64,000 nucleotides of DNA from Abiotrophia sp938010525 (GTDB lineage Bacteria; Bacillota; Bacilli; Lactobacillales; Aerococcaceae), in assembly GCF_938010525.1 (NCBI RefSeq), contig NZ_CALLVK010000017.1, positions 10,387 through 74,386 on the forward strand, in the 5' to 3' direction. The notes beneath the pieces are model-generated. The model did not search any database and was not told the origin of the DNA. It worked only from the letters and a program-made list of their open reading frames with translations. Position 1 is the stretch's first letter. Each line of letters opens with the position of its first letter. The position numbers and the translations under genes are program-made. Of the stretch, positions 33,158-42,485 are shown in pieces.

Positions 33158-34633
33158 ATGAAATTACCGAGTTTCCAGCTTAAACAGCCACTTTCGCTTA
33201 AATGGAAGTGGAGTATCTTGTTATTTCTAGTTTTTAATCTTATTGGGGTTGCCAGTTTAATGGGTTACCGGCACTTGAGTCAAGAACAAGCCCTCGCTGC
33301 CATTAAGGCTAATGGCCAGATGCGCTTGGATCAAACGCAGTCTGTTCTCAAGGCAGCCAAATTAGATATTGATCGACTGGGGACCAATGCAGAAAATGCA
33401 AAGGCTGATGACTTGTCTCTTTTAGCGGCTTTGGAAAATCCTGAAACTAGTTTGCGCCTCTATAATAGTGCCAATCAATTAGTTTATGAGACACGTCGTC
33501 TGGATGTGCCGACTGTGGCAGCATCGCCTCAAGTGGATATCTATCCTTATAAGAAACAACTTTTAGTCATAGGAACGGTTAGTTTGCCAGGAAGGGATGG
33601 GGAGACCGGGGGAACCCTGCAATATATCTATCGTCCCCTTCAATATCAGGACTGGTTAGCTAAGCAACAGCAACTAAGTAATTGGGTCTTGGTCGCCATT
33701 TTATTGTTATCCCTTGTCTTTGCCTATGGTTTAGCGCGTTATCTTTTACTTCCTTTGGAGTATCTTAATAATACGCTGGACTTGGTGGAAGAAGAGAGTT
33801 TGTCGACCATCCGGATTCGTAAACCGCGCAGTAATGACGAGTGGAGTGATTTGAACATTCATATCAATCGCCTCCTGGACAAAATTGATGGCTATGTTCA
33901 AAACCAAAAGCAATTTGTGGAAGATGTCTCCCATGAGTTGCGGACACCAGTCGCCATTGTTGAAGGCCATTTGCAGATGCTTAATCGTTGGGGCAAAGAC
34001 GATCCCGAGATTCTAGCTGAGTCCATTGATGCCTCCTTGCAAGAGATAACCCGCATGAAAGACCTAGTCCAAATGATGTTAGACTTGTCGCGGGCAGATC
34101 ATGCTGAAGTTGACTACAAGGATGAAATGACCGAAATTTATGCCACAACGCGCCAGGTCTTCAATAACTTCGTTATGCTCTATCCTAATTTCCGTTTTTA
34201 TCTAGACTCGGAAGGGGAGGACAAGGAACTTTATGTCAAAATCTATCGCAATCACTTTGAGCAGATTTTGATTATCCTCCTGGATAACGCGGTCAAGTAT
34301 AGTACCGATCGCCAAGAAATCCATATCGCGGTTAGTGCTTCCTTCACGACGGTTGAAATCGCCATTCAAGATTTTGGTGAGGGCATGAGCCAGGAAGACA
34401 AGCAAAAAGTCTTTGGACGCTTCTACCGTGTGGATAAGGCACGTTCCCGCCAGAAAGGTGGGAATGGCTTAGGACTTAGCATCGCCAAGCAATTGGTGGA
34501 TAGTTATAAGGGCCGGATTTATGTGGAGAGTGTGCTCCACCATGGCTCTATCTTCTATGTAGAATTCCCAATCTTGCTGGACAAGGCAGAAATTGAGAAG
34601 AACAAGAAGAAGGTTTTGACCAAAAATTTATAA
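33158..34633 (+). CDS. Sensor histidine kinase of the ArlS/CovS type
   Basis: A 491-residue kinase with an extracytoplasmic sensor. Helix 1 (about residues 14-36) and helix 2 (about 170-193) bracket an outer domain of ~130 residues; a HAMP region follows. The phosphoacceptor is in VEDVSHELRTPVAIVEGHL near residue 260, and the ATPase domain has the N box LDNAVKYS, G1 DFGEGMS and G2 KGGNGLGLSIAKQL. It forms a pair with the preceding regulator, and a terminator follows, so this two-gene operon is self-contained. What it senses cannot be read here. Confidence 0.92.
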   Translation: MKLPSFQLKQPLSLKWKWSILLFLVFNLIGVASLMGYRHLSQEQALAAIKANGQMRLDQTQSVLKAAKLDIDRLGTNAENAKADDLSLLAALENPETSLRLYNSANQLVYETRRLDVPTVAASPQVDIYPYKKQLLVIGTVSLPGRDGETGGTLQYIYRPLQYQDWLAKQQQLSNWVLVAILLLSLVFAYGLARYLLLPLEYLNNTLDLVEEESLSTIRIRKPRSNDEWSDLNIHINRLLDKIDGYVQNQKQFVEDVSHELRTPVAIVEGHLQMLNRWGKDDPEILAESIDASLQEITRMKDLVQMMLDLSRADHAEVDYKDEMTEIYATTRQVFNNFVMLYPNFRFYLDSEGEDKELYVKIYRNHFEQILIILLDNAVKYSTDRQEIHIAVSASFTTVEIAIQDFGEGMSQEDKQKVFGRFYRVDKARSRQKGGNGLGLSIAKQLVDSYKGRIYVESVLHHGSIFYVEFPILLDKAEIEKNKKKVLTKNL

Positions 34634-34641
34634 GCCCAGAG

Positions 34642-34670
34642 AGGATGGGAAGCTCCCCATCCTTTTATTT
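34642..34670 (+). terminator. Intrinsic terminator of the two-component operon
   Basis: AGGATGGG and CCCATCCT pair around a 6-nt loop, followed by a T-rich tail. Confidence 0.8.
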
Positions 34671-34737
34671 ATGTTTGAATTAAGACTCGTCATCCCTCGG
34701 GCTAGAGGATGATTTTACCTTGACTAGACGAAAATAC

Positions 34738-34766
34738 TTGAAAAAGAGAGCGTATTTTTATATAGT
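34738..34766 (+). promoter_or_regulatory. Promoter of yidC
   Basis: TTGAAA (34738-34743), a 17-bp spacer and TATAGT (34761-34766), 23 bp upstream of the start codon. Confidence 0.7.
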
Positions 34767-34788
34767 TAGAAGGTGAAAACTTTCGGAA

Positions 34789-35760
34789 ATGAGTGAAGTA
34801 ATTTTGAAAAAACAACGTAACTGGCAATTGATGGCCCTCTTGGTCGTCGTTGTATTGATTGCATCAGGCTGTGTGTCCTATGATGCGAATGGTCAACCTT
34901 ATGGGGCGGTCTATGAATATCTGGGTAAACCAGCCGCTGCCTTCCTAGACTTCTTAGCTGGCTTCTTATTCAACAGCTATGGTTTAGCTATTATCATTGT
35001 GACCTTGCTGACACGGGTCTTCATGTTGCCATCCTCCCTAAAAATGACGCGTGATACCATGATTAGCCAAGCGCGTATGAAGGTGGCCCAACCAGAAATC
35101 AACGAGATTCAAGAAGAAATCAATGCAAGTAAAGATCCAGCAGAGCGTGCTCGCTTACAACAAGAGTTGATGGGTGTTTACAAGAAATACAACATCAACA
35201 TGCTAGGTGGCTTATCTGGCTGCTTGCCACTGCTCTTACAAATGCCAGTCATCTCGGCCGTTTATGCCGCGATTCGGACTTCGCAAGCTATTCAAAACTC
35301 TACCTTCTTAGGTATCCAGTTAGGGCAACGTTCAACCCTAATTGTGATTCTGGTGGTTGCTGTCTCTGTTCTTCAAAGCTGGCTCATGCAAAAACAAATG
35401 CCAAGCACACCAGGTAATGAGAAGGCCGGTCAAACAAGTCAAGTTATGTTCTGGATGAACCCAATCCTCTTCGGTTGGATGACTTGGACAACAGATGCTG
35501 GTTTAGGTCTCTACTTCTTGGCAGGGGCAGTCTTCATGATTGGGCAACAGCTCTACACTAACCATGTGGTCAAACCAAAGATTCAAGAAATCATTGACCA
35601 AGATATGGCCAACGTACAGGTAACGCCACGTCGTCCGCGTAAGGATGTAACGGCCCAAGCAACTAAGGAAGCTAACCGTAACCGTCTCGTGCCAACTAAG
35701 GAAAGCGTTGGGGCTGCAGGCTCAAAACGCCGAAATGCGGGTAAACAACAAGGTCGCTAA
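34789..35760 (+). CDS. yidC: YidC/Oxa1-type membrane protein insertase (lipoprotein form)
   Basis: Inserts and folds membrane proteins, alone or with SecYEG. The N-terminus is a lipoprotein-type signal ending LIASGC with the cysteine at residue 28, as in Bacillus SpoIIIJ/YqjG. The insertase core shows about five helices, with FMLPSSLKM, MGVYKKYNINMLGGLSGCLP and QMPVISAVYAAI as family signatures. The C-terminus is Arg/Lys-rich (about residues 280-323). It is monocistronic; the usual rnpA neighbour is absent, so this may be one of two YidC paralogues. Confidence 0.94.
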   Translation: MSEVILKKQRNWQLMALLVVVVLIASGCVSYDANGQPYGAVYEYLGKPAAAFLDFLAGFLFNSYGLAIIIVTLLTRVFMLPSSLKMTRDTMISQARMKVAQPEINEIQEEINASKDPAERARLQQELMGVYKKYNINMLGGLSGCLPLLLQMPVISAVYAAIRTSQAIQNSTFLGIQLGQRSTLIVILVVAVSVLQSWLMQKQMPSTPGNEKAGQTSQVMFWMNPILFGWMTWTTDAGLGLYFLAGAVFMIGQQLYTNHVVKPKIQEIIDQDMANVQVTPRRPRKDVTAQATKEANRNRLVPTKESVGAAGSKRRNAGKQQGR

Positions 35761-35770
35761 TTTTAATAGG

Positions 35771-35800
35771 AGAGGCTGAGAAATCTCAGCCTCTTTTACT
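35771..35800 (+). terminator. Intrinsic terminator of yidC
   Basis: A perfect 11-bp stem AGAGGCTGAGA / TCTCAGCCTCT separated by AA (the innermost pairs open as loop), followed by TTTTACTTTT. Confidence 0.9.
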
Positions 35801-35907
35801 TTTGCCACAAGGTAGGGTGGCCTCAAAAAGTCTTGATTAATATGAGAGCAAGCGGCCAAAAAAGTCCCTAAAAATAGGGCTTGAAACTTTTCTATTGGGG
35901 GCTTTTG

Positions 35908-35916
35908 TGGTAGAAT
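35908..35916 (+). promoter_or_regulatory. Extended -10 promoter of gmk-rpoZ
   Basis: TGGTAGAAT forms an extended -10 about 46 bp before gmk. There is no convincing -35. Confidence 0.45.
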
Positions 35917-35962
35917 AAAACTATTGATTTACTGCAAGTAATGGAAGGTATGGAGGTTCGAA

Positions 35963-36598
35963 ATGTCAGCAAGTCGTGGGTTACTCATTGTCTTATCTGG
36001 CCCGTCCGGAGTAGGAAAGGGGACAGTGCGGGCAGCAGTCTTTGCCAATAATCAGTTTCAGTATGTATACTCAGTGTCAGCCACTACACGCGCTCAGCGC
36101 CCAGGGGAAGTTGATGGCAAGGATTATTATTTTGTAAGTCGCGAAGAGTTCGAGACCATGATTCAAAATGAGGACCTACTAGAATATGCTGAATATGTGG
36201 GCAACTATTACGGTACACCAATTCAGAAAATTGAAGAAAACCTAGCGGCTGGTCACGATGTCTTCTTGGAAATTGAAGTTCAAGGTGCCATGAAGGTTAA
36301 GGAACGTATGCCAGAAGGAATCTTCATCTTCTTAGCACCACCTAACTTGGAAGAGCTAGAATCCCGGATTACAGGTCGGGGTACAGATGCCGCGCATGTC
36401 ATCCAAGAGCGCATGGCGACAGCCAAGGAAGAAATCGAATTGATGCAGCATTATGACTACGTCGTAGTTAACGACCAAGTCCAACATGCAGTCGACAAGA
36501 TTAATGCCATTATTCAATCAGAACATCTCAAGGTCGAACGTGTAGTGGATCAAATCCGACACGACATGGAAACTTATTACGAAAAGGAGCGGATTTAG
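35963..36598 (+). CDS. gmk: Guanylate kinase
   Basis: Converts GMP to GDP with ATP. The 211-residue protein has the P-loop SGPSGVGKGTV near residue 12, GMP-binding SATTRAQRPGEVDGKDYYFV and the lid region RITGRGTD. The next gene is rpoZ, two bases after the stop, the order seen in most Firmicutes. Confidence 0.97.
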   Translation: MSASRGLLIVLSGPSGVGKGTVRAAVFANNQFQYVYSVSATTRAQRPGEVDGKDYYFVSREEFETMIQNEDLLEYAEYVGNYYGTPIQKIEENLAAGHDVFLEIEVQGAMKVKERMPEGIFIFLAPPNLEELESRITGRGTDAAHVIQERMATAKEEIELMQHYDYVVVNDQVQHAVDKINAIIQSEHLKVERVVDQIRHDMETYYEKERI

Positions 36599-36600
36599 CC

Positions 36601-36798
36601 ATGATGTTATACCCATCAATTGATAAATTATTAGAGAAGGTACCTTCCAAATACAGCTTGATTATTCTAGCTAGCAAACGATCACACGATTTGCAAGTCT
36701 ACCAGAACCCACAACTAGACAAGTATGAGTCAGTTAAGGCCGTAGGTAAGTCACTCGAAGAAGTCATTGACGGCAAATTATATATCAAAGAAGACTAG
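36601..36798 (+). CDS. rpoZ: DNA-directed RNA polymerase omega subunit
   Basis: A 65-residue omega subunit that assists RNA polymerase assembly. MLYPSIDKLLEKVPSKYSLI and VKAVGKSLEEVIDG are family signatures, although Gram-positive omega is poorly conserved. The identity rests partly on its place between gmk and priA. AAGGAG lies in the gmk end. Confidence 0.94.
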   Translation: MMLYPSIDKLLEKVPSKYSLIILASKRSHDLQVYQNPQLDKYESVKAVGKSLEEVIDGKLYIKED

Positions 36799-36803
36799 TC
36801 AAG

Positions 36804-36853
36804 AAACTACTATGAGGACGTGTGTATGCAGTTCATATCATAGTAGTTTTTTC
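36804..36853 (+). terminator. Intrinsic terminator after rpoZ
   Basis: A perfect 12-bp stem AAACTACTATGA / TCATAGTAGTTT with a 22-nt loop, followed by a T-rich tail. Confidence 0.85.
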
Positions 36854-36894
36854 TACAAATACCCCTGAATTCATTTGGAGAAAGGAGCCTGCCC

Positions 36895-39300
36895 ATGTTT
36901 GTCAAGGTGATTGTCGATATTCCGGCTGCCCAGGTCAATCGACCCTTTGATTACCAAGTCCCTGAGGCCTATCAGGATAGCCTACAACTCGGCATGCGGG
37001 TACAAGTTCCTTTCGGCAATCGCCAACTGCTTGGTTTTGTGGTGGGCATTCATCATACCAGTGACTTCAAAGGGACGCTCAAACCCATTACAGCAGTGCT
37101 AGACTATGAATCCTTTATTAACGAGGAGCTACTAGACTTGAGCGAGCATCTGGCCCAGACCTTACATGCCTTCCGCATTAATGTTCTGCAAGCTATGTTG
37201 CCTGCCATGCTCAAAGTCAAATATCAGAATATCTTTTTAATTCATCAACCCCAAGCTCTCAGTGACTATCAGCTGCCAAGTGATTGGCTCAATCAGAGTC
37301 AACTTGATAAGGACCAGGTAGAGGCGCATTTAAGCCGTAATCAAATCAAGCAATTACTGGACCAGGGCGCCCTAGAATTGGTCTATCAGGTCCAAGACCA
37401 GACCACCACTAAGACTCAGACCATGATTGAGCTAGCAATGCCGGCTGAGGCAATCCAACAGGTCATCCAGGAGCTCCCCGCCAGAAGTCAGAAAGTAGCT
37501 CAGCTCTTGACCTATCTCTTGGAATCGGGTCAGCCCCAGTGGGAACAACAAGCCCTCTTGGCAGCTAGCCAAGTCAGCGCTAGTAGCCTTAAGACAGCTC
37601 TCAAACATGGTTATATCAAGTCCCAAAAAATTAGTGTCTATCGAGACCCCTTGGCTCATCTGGAGGTCGAGCAGAGTCATAGTCGCACCTTGACTGCGGC
37701 TCAGGAGGAGGTCTATGAGCAGGTTGCCCATTCACTAGAAGCACATCAGGACCAGACCTTCTTACTAGAAGGTGTCACTGGTAGTGGTAAGACCGAAGTC
37801 TATTTGCAACTGATGGCCAAGGCCAGCCAAATGGGCCGGGGCGCCATTCTCCTAGTCCCTGAAATTGCCTTAACCCCGCAAATGGTGCGTCAGGTTAAAA
37901 GTCGCTTTCAAACCGGGGTGGCGGTCCTGCACTCAGGTTTGACTAACTCTCAGAAGTACGATGAATGGCGCCGCATTATTCGGGGTCAAGCTACCATTGT
38001 GGTAGGGGCCCGGTCTTCGATTTTTGCGCCTATTCGTGATCTAGGTCTAGTCATCATTGACGAAGAACATGAGACAACCTACAAGCAATCGGATACGCCA
38101 CGCTATCATGCCAGAGAAGTGGCCATCTGGCGCTGTCACTATCACCAGTCACCGCTGCTTCTGGGATCTGCGACCCCTTCGCTAGAGTCGCGTTCGCGCG
38201 CCCAGGTAGGGCGTTACCAACATCTGCGCCTGCCTGAACGTGTTAACGGACGGCCTTTGCCGCCAGTTACCCTGGTGGATATGACCAAGGAAATGGTCCA
38301 ACAAACCACGGACGAATTATCTTCTGTCCTCAAGGACAAGATTGCTGACCGTCTAGCTAAGGGGCAACAGATTGTGCTCTTACTTAATCGGCGAGGCTAC
38401 GCCTCATACATGCTCTGTCGGGAATGTGGCCAAGTCATTCAATGCCCGCGTTGCGATATTTCCTTAACCTATCACAAGCATGAGCATCGGCTCAAATGCC
38501 ATTACTGTGACTACCAAAGCCCAGTACCTGACCGCTGTCCTAACTGCCATAGTGACTATCTCAGAACTTTTGGCTTGGGAACGCAGAAGATTGAAGAATT
38601 ACTCAATCAACATTTTCCTGACGCGCGTGTTATCCGCATGGATATGGATACCACACGCAAGAAGGGCCAACACGAAGCTCTCTTGGATAGCTTCCGTCGC
38701 CATGAAGCGGATATTCTCCTAGGAACTCAAATGATTGCCAAGGGTCTGGACTTTGAGAACGTGACCCTAGTCGGCGTAATCAATGCCGATACGGCCCTCA
38801 ACCTACCGGATTTCCGGGCAGGGGAGAAGACCTTCCAACTCTTGACCCAAGTAGCTGGTCGAACAGGTCGGGGACGTTTCGAGGGTGAGGTCCTGATTCA
38901 AACCTATAATCCAGACCACTATGTTATGCAATTGGCCCAGCAACATGATTATGAGTCCTTCTTCTACTATGAGATGAAGCGGCGTCATTTAGGCCATTAT
39001 CCGCCTTATTTCTATACCACTTTAATTACCATTTCTAGCAAATACCAGGCCAAGGCCCAAGCAATGAGTCATCAAGTTAAGCAAGCCCTCTTGGCAAGTG
39101 GGGCAGCAATTGAGATTCTAGGTCCCAGCCAGGGCGCTATTGCTCGGATTAATGAACGCTATTATTTTCAACTCTTACTCAAGTACAAGGATGGTCAAGT
39201 CATCAAGGAAAGCCTTGGGACAATCTTGGATCAATCCCAGCTTGAAGCTAAGCAGGGGATTTATATCACCATTGACCACGAGCCACTCTTTTTCAACTAG
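36895..39300 (+). CDS. priA: Primosomal protein N' (replication restart helicase)
   Basis: Superfamily 2 helicase that reloads the replication machinery at stalled forks. The N-terminal DNA-binding 3'BD (VDIPAAQVNRPFDYQVP) is followed by Walker A LLEGVTGSGKTEVYL near residue 292, the IIDEEHETTYKQ box near 388, helicase motifs LLNRRGYASYMLCRECG, and eight cysteines forming the two zinc sites (about 507-553). TQMIAKGLDFENVTLVGV and AGRTGRG are motifs V and VI. At 801 residues it is full size. coaBC, found between rpoZ and priA in Bacillus, is absent. Confidence 0.97.
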   Translation: MFVKVIVDIPAAQVNRPFDYQVPEAYQDSLQLGMRVQVPFGNRQLLGFVVGIHHTSDFKGTLKPITAVLDYESFINEELLDLSEHLAQTLHAFRINVLQAMLPAMLKVKYQNIFLIHQPQALSDYQLPSDWLNQSQLDKDQVEAHLSRNQIKQLLDQGALELVYQVQDQTTTKTQTMIELAMPAEAIQQVIQELPARSQKVAQLLTYLLESGQPQWEQQALLAASQVSASSLKTALKHGYIKSQKISVYRDPLAHLEVEQSHSRTLTAAQEEVYEQVAHSLEAHQDQTFLLEGVTGSGKTEVYLQLMAKASQMGRGAILLVPEIALTPQMVRQVKSRFQTGVAVLHSGLTNSQKYDEWRRIIRGQATIVVGARSSIFAPIRDLGLVIIDEEHETTYKQSDTPRYHAREVAIWRCHYHQSPLLLGSATPSLESRSRAQVGRYQHLRLPERVNGRPLPPVTLVDMTKEMVQQTTDELSSVLKDKIADRLAKGQQIVLLLNRRGYASYMLCRECGQVIQCPRCDISLTYHKHEHRLKCHYCDYQSPVPDRCPNCHSDYLRTFGLGTQKIEELLNQHFPDARVIRMDMDTTRKKGQHEALLDSFRRHEADILLGTQMIAKGLDFENVTLVGVINADTALNLPDFRAGEKTFQLLTQVAGRTGRGRFEGEVLIQTYNPDHYVMQLAQQHDYESFFYYEMKRRHLGHYPPYFYTTLITISSKYQAKAQAMSHQVKQALLASGAAIEILGPSQGAIARINERYYFQLLLKYKDGQVIKESLGTILDQSQLEAKQGIYITIDHEPLFFN

Positions 39301-39315
39301 TGAGGTGTATCGAAC

Positions 39316-40311
39316 ATGAAAAAAATTATCTTTATGGGAACGCCGCAGTTTGCGGCAGAAATTCTCCAAGGCTTACTCGAGCATGCCTCCTACCAGGTCA
39401 TTGCGGTAGTGACCCAACCTGATCGTCCGGTCGGACGCAAGCGGGTCTTGACCCAGTCACCCGTTAAGCAATTGGCCTTGGCCCATGATATTCCCCTCTA
39501 CCAACCTGAACGCATTAGTCGTTCTGAGGAATTAGAAGAACTGATTAATTTAGATGCTGACATTATCGTGACGGCTGCTTATGGTCAGTTCATTCCCACC
39601 CGTCTTATTAATTCAACGCCCCATACGGCTATTAATGTCCATGCTTCGCTACTACCTAAGTATCGAGGCGCTGCGCCTATTCATTATGCTATCTGGAAGG
39701 GCGATCATGAGACCGGTATTTCCATTATCTACATGACTAAGGAAATGGATGCAGGGGATATTCTAGCCCAACGTTCCTGTGTCATCGAATCAGATGAGAC
39801 CGTGGGTGCCCTCTTTGGTAAGTTAGCTATTATCGGGCGGGAACTGCTCCTCGATACTCTCTTCAAACTTTTTGCCAATGAGATTACAGCGGTAGAGCAA
39901 GATGTCAGCCAAGTGGTCTTTTCGCCTTCAATTACCAAGGAACAAGAACAGCTTAACTGGTATGAGTCTGCTCACCAAGTGGACTGTCATGTTCGGGCCT
40001 TCAATCCTTTCCCTTCGACTTATACGGTCTTAGGAGACTTGCGGATTAAGGTTTGGGCAGGAGCGCCAATGGATTATGAGCCAAGCCCAGAAGATCTAGC
40101 CGCAGAGCCAGGGACCATTCTGGCCTATAAACGTAAACACCTGATTGTTAAGTGTGGTCATCATTCCTATTATGGCATCCGTGAGTGGCAGGAGTCTGGC
40201 AAGAAGCGCCTAAGCCTAGAAGACTATTTCAAGGGCAATGACTTAGCTCAATTAGCGGGCCAGGTTTTCGCTTCAGCACAAGTAGAAGATGAGGAAAGTC
40301 ATGAAAGTTAA
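39316..40311 (+). CDS. fmt: Methionyl-tRNA formyltransferase
   Basis: Formylates initiator Met-tRNA. The 331-residue protein has IIFMGTPQFAAEIL at the start, the catalytic block INVHASLLPKYRGAAPIHYA (Asn, His and later Asp) and GISIIYMTKEMDAGDILAQ. The C-terminal OB-fold domain carries VRAFNPFPSTYT. def is not adjacent, unlike in Bacillus. It overlaps rsmB by 11 bases. Confidence 0.97.
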   Translation: MKKIIFMGTPQFAAEILQGLLEHASYQVIAVVTQPDRPVGRKRVLTQSPVKQLALAHDIPLYQPERISRSEELEELINLDADIIVTAAYGQFIPTRLINSTPHTAINVHASLLPKYRGAAPIHYAIWKGDHETGISIIYMTKEMDAGDILAQRSCVIESDETVGALFGKLAIIGRELLLDTLFKLFANEITAVEQDVSQVVFSPSITKEQEQLNWYESAHQVDCHVRAFNPFPSTYTVLGDLRIKVWAGAPMDYEPSPEDLAAEPGTILAYKRKHLIVKCGHHSYYGIREWQESGKKRLSLEDYFKGNDLAQLAGQVFASAQVEDEESHES

Positions 40312-41674
40312 GGCACTAGCCGCTAAGCGGCTCAAGAATAATGTTCGCTTTCAGGCTTTACAGCTGCTGGTGGAGATTGACTGGCATGACCAGTATTCCA
40401 ATGTCCTTCTCAATCGTGCGCTGAGCCAGACAGAACTCAAGCCAGTCGACCAAGGGCTTTTAGTCAACTTAGTCTATGGCAGCATCCAGCATCGTTTGAC
40501 CCTGGACTTCTACTTGGAACCTTTCATCAAAGGCAAGAAGTTAGAGCCATGGATTCGCTCCCTCTTAAGAATGACCGCCTATCAGATGCTTTGCTTGGAG
40601 CGGATTCCGGACCACGCAGCTATTAACGAAGCAGTTAACATTGCCAAAGTCAATGGCCATGCAGGCCTAGGCGGGCTAGTCAACGGCGTCTTACGCAATT
40701 TCCGTCGTCAGGAACTACGCTCCTTGGATACAGTGACAGACCCAGTTGAAGCCCTCAGCATTCAATACAGTATAGCCCCTTGGATTGTGGCTCTCTTACA
40801 AGAACAGTATGATCAGGCATGTTTGACTGATTTATTGGCTAGCCTCAATCAACGGCCACGTCTTACGGCCAGAATTCAAGCCCATCCCAATGAACGCGAC
40901 CAAATTCTGGCCCAGCTAAGGGCTGCCGGCTATCAGGTTGAGGCCGGCAACCTATCGCCCTATGCTATTGAAAGCCTAGATGGTCGTATTCTGGAGTCGC
41001 CTGCCTTTCAAGCGGGGCGCTTGACTATTCAGGATGAATCATCCATGTTGGTAGCGCCAATCGGCCGGCCAGTGGCAGGCCAACGACTCTTGGATGCCTG
41101 TAGTGCCCCTGGAGGCAAGGCGACGCATATGGCCTTTTTACTAGAGGCAGGGCACTTGGATGCCCTGGATATTTCTCAGGCCAAGCTAGACTTGGTGGCG
41201 GAACACATAGAACGCCTAGGCTTAAGCCAACAAGAGGGCTTGAACATTTCGCTTCATGCGACAAATGCCTTAGACTTTATGCCCCCAAGTGGGACACTCT
41301 ATGATATAATCTATTTGGATGCACCATGTTCAGGTCTCGGCCTCATGCGTCGCAAACCTGAAATTAAATACACTAAGCAAGCAAGCGATATTGAAGCACT
41401 TAGCAAGCTTCAGAGTCAGCTCTTAGACCATGTTGCCAGTCTGCTCAAACCAGGTGGAACCTTGGTCTATTCAACCTGTACCTTGGCACAAGCCGAAAAC
41501 CAAGCCCAGGTCCAGGCCTTCTTGGCAAGACAGGCTGACTTCCAACTCAGTCCGATAGGGCCAGAAGAAGTTCAAGGAGCGTCAGTTCTGACAGCAGATG
41601 GCATGATTGAAGTCTTGCCACAAGACTACTTGACCGATGGCTTCTTCATTGCACGTATGACTAAGTCAGCCTAG
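40301..41674 (+). CDS. rsmB: 16S rRNA (cytosine(967)-C5)-methyltransferase
   Basis: Methylates C967 of 16S rRNA. An N-terminal NusB-like domain (about 1-140; LLVNLVYGSIQHRLTLDFYL) precedes the methyltransferase domain with DACSAPGGKATHMA, DISQAKLDLVA, and catalytic motif YLDAPCSGLG plus the second cysteine in VYSTCTL. The ATG at 40301 is chosen because GAGGAA lies six bases upstream; an ATG at 40289 is also in frame but lacks a good site. The protein has 457 residues. stp follows after 43 bases. Confidence 0.95.
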   Translation: MKVKALAAKRLKNNVRFQALQLLVEIDWHDQYSNVLLNRALSQTELKPVDQGLLVNLVYGSIQHRLTLDFYLEPFIKGKKLEPWIRSLLRMTAYQMLCLERIPDHAAINEAVNIAKVNGHAGLGGLVNGVLRNFRRQELRSLDTVTDPVEALSIQYSIAPWIVALLQEQYDQACLTDLLASLNQRPRLTARIQAHPNERDQILAQLRAAGYQVEAGNLSPYAIESLDGRILESPAFQAGRLTIQDESSMLVAPIGRPVAGQRLLDACSAPGGKATHMAFLLEAGHLDALDISQAKLDLVAEHIERLGLSQQEGLNISLHATNALDFMPPSGTLYDIIYLDAPCSGLGLMRRKPEIKYTKQASDIEALSKLQSQLLDHVASLLKPGGTLVYSTCTLAQAENQAQVQAFLARQADFQLSPIGPEEVQGASVLTADGMIEVLPQDYLTDGFFIARMTKSA

Positions 41675-41717
41675 CTTGCACTAAAAATCAACATATGAAG
41701 GAAACAGAGGTGACTAA

Positions 41718-42485
41718 ATGAAACTTGCACTATGTTCCAATATCGGTAAACGTCGAACAACCAACCAGGATTATGCGGATTATTTTCTTAATGATTTTGG
41801 ACAATTCCTGCTCATCCTCTGTGACGGGGTAGGGGGGCATTTGGGTGGCGACGTGGCCAGTCAACGTACCACTCAATATATTGGGCAGTATTTCCAAGAT
41901 TTGAACCAGGCCTTAGCACCTGAACAGGTGTCAGCTTGGATTGAAGGGACTTTAAAGCTAGTCAACCAGCAAATTTATCAAGAAGCCCAAGCCGATAAGA
42001 ACTTGAACGGCATGGGGACTACCATTGTCTTGGCCTTGATTGTCGATGGCACCATTTATTTAGGCCATGTAGGGGATAGTCGCGCTTATATTTACAAGGA
42101 AGGTAAGCTCCAGCAATATACTGAGGATCATTCCTTGGTTAATGAATTGATTCGGGCCGGGGAAATTACCTTGGAAGAATCCTATCTGCATCCCCATCGT
42201 AATGCCGTCACCCAATCCATTGGTTTGACGCATCCACTTGAGGTAGCCATTCAGACCGTACCAAGCCAGGAGGCTGAAATGTTGCTCCTATGCTCTGATG
42301 GCTTGACCAATATGGTGTCACCTCAAGCCTTGGAAGAGCTCTTCCAGTCATCGCGCCAAGAGGCAGATTTTGCCCAACAATTAATTGCAGCAGCTAACGA
42401 AGCCGGAGGCATGGATAATATTTCCGTTATTATTGCTTCAGACTTAAGCACAGAAAACTTAGAGGAGGTATCTGAATGGAAATAG
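41718..42485 (+). CDS. stp: PP2C-type serine/threonine phosphatase (Stp/PrpC)
   Basis: Dephosphorylates proteins phosphorylated by the partner PASTA kinase. The 255-residue protein has the PPM metal-ligand motifs RRTTNQDYADYF, LCDGVGGHLGGDVAS near residue 35, HVGDSRAYIY, and C-terminal GGMDNISVI. It overlaps prkC by 10 bases, so the pair is likely translated together, the standard phosphatase-kinase arrangement of Gram-positives. Confidence 0.96.
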   Translation: MKLALCSNIGKRRTTNQDYADYFLNDFGQFLLILCDGVGGHLGGDVASQRTTQYIGQYFQDLNQALAPEQVSAWIEGTLKLVNQQIYQEAQADKNLNGMGTTIVLALIVDGTIYLGHVGDSRAYIYKEGKLQQYTEDHSLVNELIRAGEITLEESYLHPHRNAVTQSIGLTHPLEVAIQTVPSQEAEMLLLCSDGLTNMVSPQALEELFQSSRQEADFAQQLIAAANEAGGMDNISVIIASDLSTENLEEVSEWK